From positions 95,646 to 159,645 of the forward strand of contig JAHBNG010000019.1 of the NCBI GenBank assembly GCA_019217005.1: DNA of 64,000 bases. The letters are read 5' to 3'. Below the pieces are notes generated by a model. That model was not told the origin of the DNA. It ran no database searches and saw only the letters and a list, made by a program, of their open reading frames with translations. A program made the translations under genes and the position numbers. Within the stretch, counting starts at the first letter, position 1. The number at the start of each line of letters is the position of its first letter. Below, in pieces: positions 37,910 through 48,853 of this stretch. The stretch is from Chloroflexi bacterium TSY (GTDB lineage: Bacteria; Chloroflexota; Anaerolineae; Caldilineales; Caldilineaceae).

Positions 37910-39010
37910 GTGTCAAAGCCAGATTTTTCGATTATTATACCCATTTATAATGATGTTGACCTGATAGAAAATTGCCTCTCCGCACTCAGCCAACAGACAG
38001 TTGAACTTGATCGATATGAGATTATTGTTGTGGATGATGGCTCAACCGATGGAACGACAGAACGAATCGTAAGATGGGCCAATGAACATCCTGAGACCCA
38101 ATTGACTCTGAGCAGACAAGAGAATGCTGGTCCGGCATCTGCTCGGAATCATGGCGTGTCTCTTTCACGGGGTGAAATTTTACTCTTTACTGATTCTGAT
38201 TGTGTGCCTGAATCTCACTGGATCGAATCCATTTCAGCTTGCATTTACCAAGATTTGAATAAGTACGGCCAGAACTCACTTGACAAAGCATTGATGCCCC
38301 CGCTTCCGCTTCTCGAGTCCGTCTATGCTGAAGATCTTGTGGTGGGGTGCAAGGGAACCTATGCAACGCATCAAACCCGCCTCGTGGCGCTCTTTGTTCA
38401 GGCCGAATATGAGGAGCGCTATGCTCGCATGAGTGGATTGCCACAGATTGATTTTATCGACACTTATTCTGCAGCTTATCGACGTGATGTGTTTTGTCAA
38501 AATAAAGGATTTGATACGCAGTTACAGATCGCGGAAGATCAGGAATTTAGTTTTCGCTTGGCTTCCCAGGGATATCGGTTGCTCTTTGTGCCAAATGCAC
38601 GTGTGTACCATCATCATCCGGATACAATTGCCAAATATTGGCACCGTAAATTTTGGACGGGATATTGGAAAGCAAGGCTTGTGCGTCTACATCCAGACCG
38701 AATAATCAACGATAGTCATACTCCGCAGCTTCTTAAGATACAGATGATGCTGTGGCTTGGAATCATTTCGCTATTTCCATTTGCACTCAGCAGCATTATG
38801 TGGAGCTGGTTGAATGGTATTTGGCTGCTGATTCTTGGTCTATTCGCTATCTTTTGTATCACCACGATCTCTTTCTTGCGAAAACTAACCAGGCACTCTA
38901 TAAAACTCAAACTTATTGCACCAGCGCTATTGGCAGTACGCGCCATTGCCCTTGGGTTAGGATTTGCATTTGGAATGGGCTACTTTACATTATGGATATC
39001 TACAAATTGA
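37910..39010 (+). CDS. Family 2 glycosyltransferase, membrane bound
   Basis: 366 residues, GTG start. GT-A fold: FSIIIPIYNDVDLIENCL, IIVVDDGSTDGTTERI, NAGPASARNHGV, and a DxD-type TDSDC; a second half with FDTQLQIAEDQEFSFRL and HHHPDTIAKYWHRKFW. The last about 90 residues carry two or three membrane helices. It transfers a sugar from an NDP-sugar to an unknown lipid or polymer on the membrane. It overlaps the following SH3 gene by 19 bases. Confidence 0.88.
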   Translation: MSKPDFSIIIPIYNDVDLIENCLSALSQQTVELDRYEIIVVDDGSTDGTTERIVRWANEHPETQLTLSRQENAGPASARNHGVSLSRGEILLFTDSDCVPESHWIESISACIYQDLNKYGQNSLDKALMPPLPLLESVYAEDLVVGCKGTYATHQTRLVALFVQAEYEERYARMSGLPQIDFIDTYSAAYRRDVFCQNKGFDTQLQIAEDQEFSFRLASQGYRLLFVPNARVYHHHPDTIAKYWHRKFWTGYWKARLVRLHPDRIINDSHTPQLLKIQMMLWLGIISLFPFALSSIMWSWLNGIWLLILGLFAIFCITTISFLRKLTRHSIKLKLIAPALLAVRAIALGLGFAFGMGYFTLWISTN

Positions 39011-40074
39011 TAGAGAATTTTCGGCAACGCTGGTTAACGCTTAGTATTGCCACAATTTTTCTGATGATGCTCTTGTTGGGGCACTCTGCTTTGAAAACAA
39101 CTCCGGTTCAGGCGGCGCCGTCAGCGTCCAAGCGACATCAGACGGTTCCCATTGCAACACCGACCGCAACGAATGTCCCGCTTCCAACAGTTACACCGAC
39201 GAATACAAGCACGACTGACAGCGATGATGATCAAACCGATGATGATCAAACCGATGATGATCAAGGCGACGATAGTGGCGATGAAGATGACGAGGAAACA
39301 ACGACAGATCAAGACGTGATCGACTTACCACCTGATGGTATTGCAACTGGGGTTGTTGATGTAACAGTGCTAAATGTGCGCAATGGTCCAGGAGCAGATT
39401 CTGCTGTAACTGGCACTGCATTCCAAGGGGATATCCTCGAAATTCTAGGCCGCTCAATTAACCCTGATGATAGTGAATGGAGGCTGGTCTGTTGTGCATT
39501 TCGGCAAGAAGATCCCGGCTGGGTCGACGCTCAATTTATGATACCCGACTTCAATATCGAACTGATTGATGAGCTTGTTCCGATCATTGAGCAGACCACG
39601 GAGAAAACGATAGCCGAAGGAGAAGCGAACACGGCAAATAGCATGGATGCAGGAGCAGGACCCACAGTTGAGAATTTGTCTCTGCGCATTGAATCTGTTC
39701 CATCCTTTGTATGGCAAGGGCAGATTTTCACATTGGAGTTTATTATCACCAACGCCAGCGATCAAGCTGTGACAGATATTGCGTTGCGGAATGATTTTCC
39801 GTTGGCGTTAAACTTTGTTTCGGCAGAAGTAAATGGTGAGGGAGAAATTCTGCGTTCACCACTTCAGAATGAGGAGATAATTTTGGAAATTGTTTGGCCT
39901 TCATTGGAAGCCAATACAGAAGTGACTGTGCCCGTTGTTTTAGAAATCTCCTCGGATCTTGCAGACGGCGCGATTGTAGATAATCTGGCTGTGCTCGACG
40001 CAAAGGATACAAAGAGCTACACAGCTGGTATTAGTATTGGTATGCCGCCAACTCGGCCACCCGATTTTAGGTAA
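38992..40074 (+). CDS. Exported SH3b-domain protein with Asp/Thr-rich linker
   Basis: 360 residues from ATG 38992; the frame runs back to 38752 within the glycosyltransferase gene, but that part is not credible. Residues 15-42: signal peptide ending PVQAAPS. Then a Thr/Pro and Asp/Gln-rich linker with a DDDQT repeat, a bacterial SH3 domain (LNVRNGPGADSAVTG, WRLVCC, GWVDAQFM), a spacer, and a C-terminal DUF11-like beta domain (FTLEFIITNASDQAVTDIALRNDFP). Probably binds the cell wall or a surface polymer. An R3 element begins right after the stop and duplicates its TAA. Confidence 0.82.
   Translation: MDIYKLIENFRQRWLTLSIATIFLMMLLLGHSALKTTPVQAAPSASKRHQTVPIATPTATNVPLPTVTPTNTSTTDSDDDQTDDDQTDDDQGDDSGDEDDEETTTDQDVIDLPPDGIATGVVDVTVLNVRNGPGADSAVTGTAFQGDILEILGRSINPDDSEWRLVCCAFRQEDPGWVDAQFMIPDFNIELIDELVPIIEQTTEKTIAEGEANTANSMDAGAGPTVENLSLRIESVPSFVWQGQIFTLEFIITNASDQAVTDIALRNDFPLALNFVSAEVNGEGEILRSPLQNEEIILEIVWPSLEANTEVTVPVVLEISSDLADGAIVDNLAVLDAKDTKSYTAGISIGMPPTRPPDFR
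39223..39264 (+). repeat. 15-bp tandem repeat coding DDDQT
   Basis: GATGATGATCAAACC occurs 2.8 times in a row (units at 39223, 39238, 39253) inside the linker of the SH3 protein. In frame, so copy-number change would only alter linker length. Confidence 0.85.
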
Positions 40075-40183
40075 GGCGATTCCAATTTTTAAATGATCCA
40101 CAGATGAACAGGATTTACAGGATTAGAAGAGAGAATCTAGTCAATCCCGTCAATCTGTGGATCATTTAAAAATTGGATTGGCC
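40075..40183. mobile_element. R3-type miniature element, copy 3
   Basis: Ends GGCGATTCCAATTTTT and AAAAATTGGATTGGCC with TAA duplicated (40072-40074, which is the stop codon of the SH3 gene, and 40184-40186). A long stem with AAATGATCCACAG follows on each side. The right end is the same as the ISAzo13-like end GGCCAATCCAA. Confidence 0.75.
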
Positions 40184-40287
40184 TAAAGCTTCATCTTTGA
40201 GCGAGTGCAGTATCAGTAGACCATAATCGTGTCATGATCGACTACCGCAAAGGTTGTTTCCTTTGAGGTCTACCGAGTAATAATTGG

Positions 40288-40365
40288 GAGTGTGTCCCAA
40301 AGTGTGAAAACGCAGCCGATTCTCTGACTGAGCGGCGTCCTTTACACACTTTGTGGTACACACTC
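40288..40365. repeat. R4 palindromic repeat, copy 5
   Basis: GAGTGTGTCCCAAAGTGTG to CACTTTGTGGTACACACTC, 78 bases, six bases before the ISAzo13-like element. Confidence 0.8.
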
Positions 40366-40371
40366 GTATAA

Positions 40372-41672
40372 GGCCAATCCAAAAAATAAAATATACGCGA
40401 GAAGGTGTTAAACTAGCTCTCCAAAAGGAGCAAAAATGACAATCTCGCCAGAAATGGTTGAAGTCTTGAAAGAGACGAAGGCCATGTTAAGTGGATACGA
40501 AAGAAGGCACTTCATGGCCCAAACGGTCAAAACGATATGCGAAGGGAGTCCGACGAAAGCAGAACGAGAGTTGGGCTGGAATCGGGCGACGATAGCCAAA
40601 GCCCTGGAAGAACTAGAAGGCGGCTTCTGTTATGTCGACCAAAGCCACCGACGTGGTCGCAAAAAAGCCGAAGACCATATCCCCACTTTACTGGCCGATA
40701 TGGTTGAAATCGCCGATCAATTCAGCCAGACCGATCCCACCTTTCGAACCCCCCAATTGTACACTCGACTAACCGCCGCCGAAATGCGTACCCAGCTCAT
40801 CGAGCAGAAAGGATACACAGATGAGGAATTGCCTGGCGAAGAGGCCATCCGCTTGAAGCTCAATGAGTTAGGCTATGGCTCAAACCGGGTCAAAAAAAGT
40901 CAACCAGTGAAAAAGATCCCAGAGACCGATGCGATCTTTGATAGAATTCATCAGATCAATCAAGAAGCGGATGCAGACGAGACGGTTCTGCGCCTCTCTT
41001 GGGATGCCAAAGCGACGATTTTACTTGACCGTTTCTCGAGAGAAGGGATAAGTCGAGTGGTTGTCAAAGCGCTCGATCATGACTTTCAAGATAAGAAGAC
41101 CGAGAAAGTCACTCCTTTTGGCATTTACCTCCCTTCAACCAAGGAACTCTTTCTTTACTTGACTCAGTCGAAAGTGACTAGTGACTTTATTGTCGACTGC
41201 CTGATTGATTTTTGGGAAAGCGTACGTGAACACTTTCCTCACGTCAAGACCCTCGTGATCAATCAGGACAATGGTCCCGAAAATCATACCCGTCGGACTC
41301 AGTTTATGTATCGTCTCACTCAGTTTGTTGAGCACTATCGTCTCTCTATTCAGCTCGCCTGCTACCCTCCTTATCACAGTAAATACAACCCCATCGAACG
41401 GGTTTGGGGCCATCTTGAAAAACACTGGAACGGTTCTCTTCTCGATTCTCTTGAGACCGTTCTCAATTTTGCCCGTTCTTTTCGCTTTAACCAACTACAA
41501 CCCTTCGTTCACCTGAATTCCACTCTTTATGAGACCGGCGTCAAACTCACTCAGAAAGAGATGGACCGTTTGGAACAACGCTTCCAACGTTTACCTGGTT
41601 TAGAAAAATGGTTTGTCCTTATTCCCCCTCTCCATTCTCTCGTTCGCGTATAATTATTTTTTTGGTTTAGCC
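40372..41672 (+). mobile_element. ISAzo13-like insertion sequence, copy 2 (intact)
   Basis: Left end GGCCAATCCAAAAAATAAA, right end the complement of GGCTAAACCAAAAAAATAA; both ends continue into TATACGCGA. TAA occurs directly on both sides (40369-40371 and 41673-41675), a 3-bp duplication. 1301 bases. Confidence 0.9.
40436..41653 (+). CDS. ISAzo13-like transposase
   Basis: 405 residues, single uninterrupted frame, preceded by AAAAGGAG. Early helix-turn-helix region (ERELGWNRATIAKALEEL), then the DDE core: WDAKATILLDRF, VINQDNGPENHTRRTQFM and YPPYHSKYNPIERVWGHLEKHWNG, which fits the ISAzo13/Rhodopirellula-type DDE family. It could supply transposase for the R3-like miniature elements, whose ends and 3-bp duplications agree. 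Confidence 0.87.
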   Translation: MTISPEMVEVLKETKAMLSGYERRHFMAQTVKTICEGSPTKAERELGWNRATIAKALEELEGGFCYVDQSHRRGRKKAEDHIPTLLADMVEIADQFSQTDPTFRTPQLYTRLTAAEMRTQLIEQKGYTDEELPGEEAIRLKLNELGYGSNRVKKSQPVKKIPETDAIFDRIHQINQEADADETVLRLSWDAKATILLDRFSREGISRVVVKALDHDFQDKKTEKVTPFGIYLPSTKELFLYLTQSKVTSDFIVDCLIDFWESVREHFPHVKTLVINQDNGPENHTRRTQFMYRLTQFVEHYRLSIQLACYPPYHSKYNPIERVWGHLEKHWNGSLLDSLETVLNFARSFRFNQLQPFVHLNSTLYETGVKLTQKEMDRLEQRFQRLPGLEKWFVLIPPLHSLVRV

Positions 41673-41700
41673 TAAATAGTAGTTAGAAGTTGTAAATCTA

Positions 41701-43594
41701 TTGACAATTCGTGCTGATCATAACACCTTTCAGGAGCCTCGGTGGATTGGTCCACTGATTTCGACAATGACCGCAGGGGGGGCCGTTGTCCTCTATCTTG
41801 CGACACTCGCGCCGGGATTAACGTGGGCCAACCATGGTGCAGATGGTGGTGAGCTCATTGCAGTTGCCATGACCAATGGCGTCCCTCATCCTCCGGGGTA
41901 TCCTCTCTACATCATGTTGCTCCAACTCTGGCTAGGGATTGGGCGATATTTATCCCCCACAAGCGAGTTGGCCTGGCTTGGTAACCTGCTGAGTGCCCTT
42001 TGTGCTGGGGGAAGTGTTGCACTTACAACACAAATTCAGGCGCACCTCCTGCGGCAATATACATCGTTTCAAGGACAGCGGCGTTGGTTTCTTGCTAGTT
42101 TGGGTTCACTGGCATGGGCCTGGACGCCATTGCTATGGGGTCAAGCAATCATCACCGAAGTCTATGGGCTTCATGCATTGCTGTTCGTATTTTTGGCATG
42201 GGCAACGCTGGTCAAACAGGGAGAAATCCGCTATCTGCTTCCGGCCATTGCCTGTGGAATTGCGAATCACTTAACGACGGTATTATTGTTTCCCGCCATT
42301 ATCTACTGGTTGTGGACGACTGACACTCCTCATGCTTCTTCCGAGATTGGAAATAAACAGACTCAGTAGATCCAAATTTCAGGTTTTGAGAGAGAATTCT
42401 GGCTAAACAGTTGACATAAATACAAATTTGCCGGTCGATATCTAGTTTTTGCGTTAGATTTGGGCGATTTTCAGATATGAAATAGGTTGTTTTCTGTAAC
42501 CGAAATCTGAATAAATGACTCCAAAATCCCTGCAATCTCGACTGAAAATCGCCAAAAACGCCAAATTTGGATCTACTGAGACTTGGAAAGCATCTCTTCG
42601 TCGGCTCTATTCAGTTAGCATGATGGTTGTGCTGGGGGGCGTTCTGGGAACAATTTTTTATATACGTATCCCTCTTGCCGCATCGAGTGGTCCGCCACCG
42701 ATCAATTGGGGGTATGCTGATAATTGGACTGGCTTTTGGTGGCTTGTCAGTGCCAATGCGTATCGCCCCTATCTTTTTGGTGTACCATTCGACGCTTGGC
42801 GCGAGAGACTTTCCCTCTGGGCATCTACGATTACAATACAGTATAATTTGATCGGTTTTGCATTTTCATTCCTTGGTCTTTCAATGCTCGATCGAACGGC
42901 CCCCCGATTTCGTACCTTTAGCTTGCTTTGGTTTGTGCCAGTCACCCTTTACTCGATTATCTATTATACGCGCGATAGTGAGATCTATCTGCTTCCAAGT
43001 ATTTGGGTGTTGAGCTTCTGGTTGGTGGCAGGTGTTGTGACCGTTCTGACCTGGGTTGAAAAGAGGCGACGATTGATGGATGAGGAAGGAGCCCCGGATC
43101 CAACACTCAGCGAAGATGGGGCAACCGAATTGATTCCCATTTCCGGCGGCTTGTTGTCTGGTGCTGTCATGTTGTCAATGGCCGGATTGGTTCTTCTACT
43201 CATTGTCCGCCTACCCATCATGTCACTGCGGATGGATGATGAAGCTCGTCAGTTTTTGCAAAGTGCAACGGAAATCATTGAACCGGGCAGCATCGTTGTG
43301 AGTAGTTCGGACGCAGAAACTTTTGCGCTTTGGTATGGTGCATGGGGAACGGGGCAGTTGCGACAGCAGCAGCCAGAGCCAATCTTTGTTAATTATGCAC
43401 TCCAGCAATTCTTGTGGTATCGGAGATTATTGGGTGCTCTCTATCCAGACGTATCACAAATCGACCTCAGCCTGGAGGAATTGTTGGCTGAACATGGAGA
43501 TCACCGTCCTGTCTTTTTGAGCGAGCAGATTCCAGTCATTCCAAATGAGCAGTTAGAGCCAATTGGCCGGTTTTGGCGATATCATAAGGAATGA
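41701..43594 (+). pseudogene. DUF2723 membrane glycosyltransferase interrupted by R1
   Basis: Frame from TTG 41701: LATLAPGLTWANHGADGGELIAVAMTN and HPPGYPLYIML are the DUF2723 hallmarks (GT-C-like, lipid-linked sugar transfer predicted). Removal of the R1 element at 42364-42578 and one AGACT copy joins GNKQT to WKASLRRLYSV in frame, giving about 557 residues with roughly ten membrane helices and an outer C-terminal domain. As it stands the protein ends 10 codons into the element. An ISAzo13-like copy 28 bases upstream may have replaced its promoter. Confidence 0.85.
42364..42578 (+). mobile_element. R1 215-bp miniature element, copy 2
   Basis: CAGTAGATCCAAATTT and its complement at the ends, AGACT duplicated at 42359-42363 and 42579-42583. 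Inserted in the DUF2723 gene. Confidence 0.92.
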
Positions 43595-43605
43595 GCATTA
43601 AATAA

Positions 43606-45586
43606 GTGGATAACCCCAACAATTTTGTGAATACTCTACCACACCAATCATCACCGAATCTCGACAAGGGCTCTACAAAGCCTACGTCTATGGAGTCACA
43701 GCAGGAGACCCGCCCAGCAGTTGGTGTGCTGATGCGACGCATCGGGTTGACATTGCTCTTGCTTCTTCTCTTCTTTGTTGGCTACAAACTCGTGCGGAGC
43801 GGCTGGCATGGATGGATTCTCTATACAGAGGGGATGCAGCTGCTGGAGTTGGCACGCAATGACGCACCTCTTTCCGAGTTGGCACAGATTGAGCACTCCT
43901 TGGAACAAGCCTCCGCAAGCGCGAGTGAAATAGAGCGTGAGCTACGATTCTTTGCACCACTCCTGCGACACCTCTCGTGGATTCCTACATATGGGGGGAC
44001 GCTTGCAGCCGCGCCAGAATTGCTAGTGGCGGGCAAAGAGCTGAGTGCATTGGCACACAAAGGGTTCGTTTTGGCACAGCCAACCCTCGAACAATACTCG
44101 GACCTATCTGAACCGCGTCTTCTGCTGATCGATCTATTGTTGGCTCTGTCGGAACAACATGAAGAGCTAAGTGTTTTGTCACTTAACGCTGATGGTGCAG
44201 AACAAGCGCTGGCAAAAGTCCCTCTGCATACCTTACATCCAATTTTGCGCGGACGATTTCCAGAACTCCAAAGTTTGCTTTCCCTACTCTCTCCTACGTT
44301 GCAAATGTTGCCCGCAATGCCTGAATTGATTGGTTTGAATGAGCCCAGAGTCTATCTGGTTGCGGTTCAGAACAATCACGAATTGCGTGCAACGGGCGGA
44401 TTGATCTCAGCACTGGGGCTCTTGACGCTTGAAGATGGTGATATCGCCAATTTAGAATTCTCCGATAGCTACTTTGTCGAGCGCAAAGACATTGAATATC
44501 CATGGGCACCGGAGCCGATGAAGCGCTACATGGGGCTCGATCTAATGGTGTTGCGCGATGCCAACTGGTCTCCCGATCTGACAACCTCCGCACAAATGAT
44601 GCAGGCGATCTATGCCCTGGATACCGGCGTTCAGATAGATGGTGTTGTCACAGTCGATCTCTTTGCCGTCGAAAAAATGATTGATGGGCTGGGTGGCGTG
44701 ACGCTTCCGAATCTTGATGAGACGATCACGGGCGAAACCGTTGTCGAACAGATCAAACAATTTTGGGACAAACCGATTGGGACCGAAGATACACTTGATT
44801 CGGTTGGATTGGGTGCTTAGTGGCGTCAGCGCAAAGACTTTATGCCTGCCTTGGCTGAGGCAGCATTTGCAAAAATCGAACAGGATGATCTCGATAAGAT
44901 TCGTTTGGTGAGAGCTGCCCTGGATGCTCTCAATGAGCGAACTGTACAGATCTGGATTGATGACGCAAAGATTCTTGCACAACTCGCTCGGCTCGGCTGG
45001 GATGGTGGATTACATGTGCCGCCCGATGCAGATTTTCTTGCACTTGTCGACAGCAATCTGGGTTATAACTAAGGTGGACAGCGTCATCGAGCGAGCGCTT
45101 GACTATGAAGTGAGGTGGCCAGATGGAGCGGGGCAACCGGGACTCGCAACGCTCGCCGTCACCTATCAGCATCTGCGCCCCGTCCCAGAGCATGTCTGCA
45201 ACCTGCGGCCTCGTTACGGCAATACATATGATGACATGGCAGCCCGTTGCTACTACAACTATCTAAGACTTTATGCACCAAAAGGGAGCCAATTGATTGG
45301 AATTGATGGGGTCGCCGCTGATTCAGTCACCCACAAACGGGGCGAAAAAGAGACCGAGCTCTTTGCTGGGTACATGGTTTTGAAGCCAGGAGAACAGCAA
45401 ACGGTCACCTTTACCTATCATCTCCCGGCATCGATCATTCCAGAAAATTATCAGCTGCATTTACAAAGACAGTCTGGAACAGGATCCTTGCCGTTGGAGC
45501 TGGCAGTGAGGGGAGAAGATTTTTCCACAATTGTGGTTGACGGTCGGTTTAGGTGGGAGCTGGCGGGTGGTAATTGGGTCGATTAA
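43606..45586 (+). pseudogene. DUF4012 envelope protein gene with a stop and a frameshift
   Basis: GTG start at 43606. One N-terminal membrane helix (LTLLLLLLFFVGYKL), a coiled region, then DUF4012: QNNHELRATGGLISALG, LEFSDSYFVE, LRDANWSPDLTTSAQ and IDGVVTVDLFAVEKMIDGLGG. An in-frame TAG at 44818-44820 precedes WRQRKDFMPALAEA, and one extra T near 45070 shifts NLGYNKVDSVIERAL. With both corrected, the protein would be about 660 residues. DUF4012 genes often stand in exopolysaccharide loci, as here. Real inactivation or sequence errors. Confidence 0.8.
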
Positions 45587-45671
45587 ATCTTGCTAGTGCT
45601 CCATCTAGTCTTAAAATTCGGCTTGGGTGGCAGAAGAAATCCGAACTTTTCGTATTGATGATGCACTAATA

Positions 45672-45826
45672 GGGGTGGTTCATTTTAGCTGGATAGATAG
45701 GTTTACACTTTTAGAAACAGAAAGAACGTTTATATTCTCTGATTTCGCCGGTTCTCAGAGAGAAAACGGTCTCATATAGATTTTTGTCTATATATCAAAA
45801 GTGTAAACCTAATTTTGAACCACCCC
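45672..45826. mobile_element. R2 155-bp miniature element, copy 2
   Basis: GGGGTGGTTCATTTTAGC and TTTTGAACCACCCC ends; perfect 8-bp duplication CACTAATA (45664-45671 and 45827-45834). It fills part of the 530-base gap after the DUF4012 gene, which otherwise shows only a GTTTGTTGGTT hairpin near 46017-46064. Confidence 0.9.
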
Positions 45827-47025
45827 CACTAATACATCGTCTGAATGATCAAGAAAATGCGTGATTTGCCAAACGAATGCGCTCATTCTCAAACGGCGCG
45901 CAATCTGTCGATAAATCAAAATTAGATGCGAATGATATGAGTTAGGCATATTTTTTATTCTCATCTGTGTTTTAATAGTAAAAAGGTTCTTTGAGGTTTT
46001 ATGGGGTAAACATTGGTAGTTTGTTGGTTTGCTAATTTGTCAACCAACCATCTAACCAACAAACCTACTGAAAACCACACAATTCCTCGGACGACCATAG
46101 TAAAAAGAGGATAACGAGTACAAAGAGGCATAAATGATTACGCAGATAGAGCCTTGCCCTTGTAGGTCCACTGGAAAGGTTTAGCCATAGTTTGGTTGTA
46201 GTAGTCAATGAAAGCGAAAACTTTGTTGCGTAAGTCATCAAGAGAAAGAAAAGAACCTTTGCGCAATAGTTTACGGACCAAAATGCTAATCCAGATTTCA
46301 ATCTGATTCATCCAGGAAGCATGTTTAGGCGTATAGTAGAAGACAATGCGATGTTCTTGATGGGACAAGAATTCGGCACGAGTCTTCATGGATTCGAGGA
46401 TGCCAGATTTGCCTTTTACACCAAGAGCACAGGTGATGTCCGACTCAGCGGCCACGTAGCGAACAAGAGATTCGGAGCAATGGATGTTGAGATTATCAAC
46501 CACGATATGCCAACGTTTGATGTGAGGGTGTGCCTCAACCATCTGGCGAATATGTGCAACATAATCGTGCTCGGTGCGGGTGGGTTCAGCAGTGACCCAG
46601 AGAATGCCACCCAAGGCAACATTGAATGTCAGGATGAAGGCTAAGGTGCCATGACGGATATACTCATGCTCAATGAGACGGTCTTTGCCAGGGACGGTTG
46701 GACGATCGGGATATTTCCTTTCGAGGGCTTGAACCCCTGTCTTTTCATCGTTGGAAACAACGAGTTCACCCTTCTTCGCCAGTTCAGAAGCACGGGCATA
46801 GAGGTCATTGATGGTTTGGCTCTTCACCTCAAAGAGTTCATCCTTGGGCGTGTTTTGCCAGTAGCGACTCATATGGGGCCGAATTGATGCATCTTTTTAA
46901 ACAGTTACAGCAAAAGTCGGGTACAGAAATATTATGACAAGTAAATGATTGCGACCAAAAAGAGATAAATTGAAGACCTCCGGAAGAAAAGGCTAGAATA
47001 GGAGAGGCCAAGGAGGTCCGGAAAA

Positions 47026-48853
47026 ATGCGCAAAAAGAAGGAGAAGCAGGTAGAGAAACGATACTACCGACCAACAAAGAAGCGCTGTCCGAACTGCAAA
47101 AGCAAACTGAAAAGAAGCTATAAATTATGGCATAAGTATCTGGAAACACTGGAGGGCAGATATTATGTGGTAAGTCATGGATATCGGTGTCAAAATGAGA
47201 ACTGCTTGCAGCAAGAAGTGGTCTATCGTTCCCAAGAAGCAGAAGAGTTGGGTGTACCCGAATGCGGTTATGGGTTAGATGTAATCGTCGAAATAGGATA
47301 CCAACGATTTTGGCATCAACGAAGAGTGGCCGAAATCCATAAAGGACTAAAAGAGCGGATAACGATATCTGAAAGACAAGTGCTGAACTTAATCGGTACA
47401 TTTTTAGCCTTGTTGCGAGCTGGACAGCCAGTGAAGGTAGTAAACCAGCAGAAAAAATGGAAAAGGTTGGGCGGACTAATCCTCTCCATAGATGGGATGC
47501 AACCAGAGAAAGGAAGTCCAGCGCTCTATGTGGTTCGAGAAGTCCAGTTAGACATCACTTTGATGGCAGAAGTGTTGGAATCAGGGACTCACAAGACTCA
47601 GTAGATCCAAATTTCAGGTTTTGAGAGAGAATTCTGGCTAAACAGTTGACATAAATACAAATTTGCCGGTCGATATCTAGTTTTTGCGTTAGATTTGGGC
47701 GATTTTCAGATATGAAATAGGTTGTTTTCTGTAACCGAAATCTGAATAAATGACTCCAAAATCCCTGCAATCTCGACTGAAAATCGCCAAAAACGCCAAA
47801 TTTGGATCTACTGAGACTCTGGTTTCAGCACTGTTGGAACCGATAAACGAATGGGAAATCCCTATCAAGGGCATCATCAGTGACGCCCAGGAAAACATCC
47901 AACTTGCTGTTGCTCAAGTGTGGCCGAATTGCCCCCATCAGACTTGTCAGTTCCATTGCATTAAAGAAGCTGGGCGACTCACTTATGCGCTTGACCGTAC
48001 AATGAAAACTCAACTCAAAAAAGAAGCTGCGTGGCTTTTTGAATCGGGTCTACAAAACGGTTCGAGAATTGGCGGAAACCGATCCCTACAAAGCAGTTCT
48101 TTTGCAATATACTCGCTATCTGCGGTTCACTTTATTGACAAGAGGATTGGCTCCTTTTGAATTAGGTGGCTTACAGATGGTTCAACAATTAATCACGATT
48201 GAAGCATCATTATTACGGGCTCAGGAAAAAGGGGGCATCCGTTACTGACCCGCTTAATCAAGATTGCTGGTTTTCATCGTTTTTGCACTGTTCAAGCCAA
48301 CCGCTTACGACGGCAACTTGGGTGGTTGGTGGCACTCCAACGGCTTTTGTCGCCTGACTCTCAAGCCGACGACCAGGTACAGGTCACTGCTCATTCCGTT
48401 GCATCAGCTGTTGATCAATATTTAGTCGCATTGACACAGGATACGACTCTCGATGACGCAGATCGCTCGATTGTTCAGCATATCAACACAACATTTCGCA
48501 ACCGTTGGTGGGGGGCTCTTTGTCTGCTACGATGTCTCGGGTCTTCCTTCCACTAACAATGCCCTGGAGGGCTTCTTTGGCCGCTTGAAAACCAATCAAC
48601 GACGTATCACTGGACGCAAAAGTGTTAATAACTTCGTCCTTCGCTATGGCTCTTCCGGCTGCGATCCGTTGACCGGTCCGCTTATTTATTTGAACGGCAA
48701 CGTTTACATTCGATCCTGGCTGAACGCAAAGATTATTTTCGCTTTTGCCATCACCTTGATTCAGTCGTTTCTGAACTTGAAATCGCTTGGGAGTCTGCTC
48801 TTCTTTCAAATACAAATCGTCATGATTCTGACTCCCCTTCTAACTCAACATAA
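47026..48853 (+). pseudogene. Transposase of the nested element (MULE/IS256-like type), broken
   Basis: N-terminal Cys-rich part (RCPNCKSKLKRSYK, YRCQNENC), LILSIDGMQPEKG, then after the R1 insertion GIISDAQENIQLAVAQVWPNCPHQTCQFHC and SGLPSTNNALEGFFGRLKTNQRR. Excision of R1 joins SGTHKT to LVSALLEPINEW in frame. Further frameshifts near 48035, 48230 and the G-run near 48511 break the second half; the tail ends SDSPSNST at 48853. I cannot name the IS family. Confidence 0.78.
47599..47813 (+). mobile_element. R1 215-bp miniature element, copy 3
   Basis: Same 16-bp inverted ends; AGACT at 47594-47598 and 47814-47818. Inserted into the nested transposase gene. Confidence 0.92.

Noticed and set aside
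38752..38991. Upstream extension of the SH3 protein
   Set aside because: It lies entirely within the glycosyltransferase gene in another frame and would remove the signal peptide from the N-terminus.
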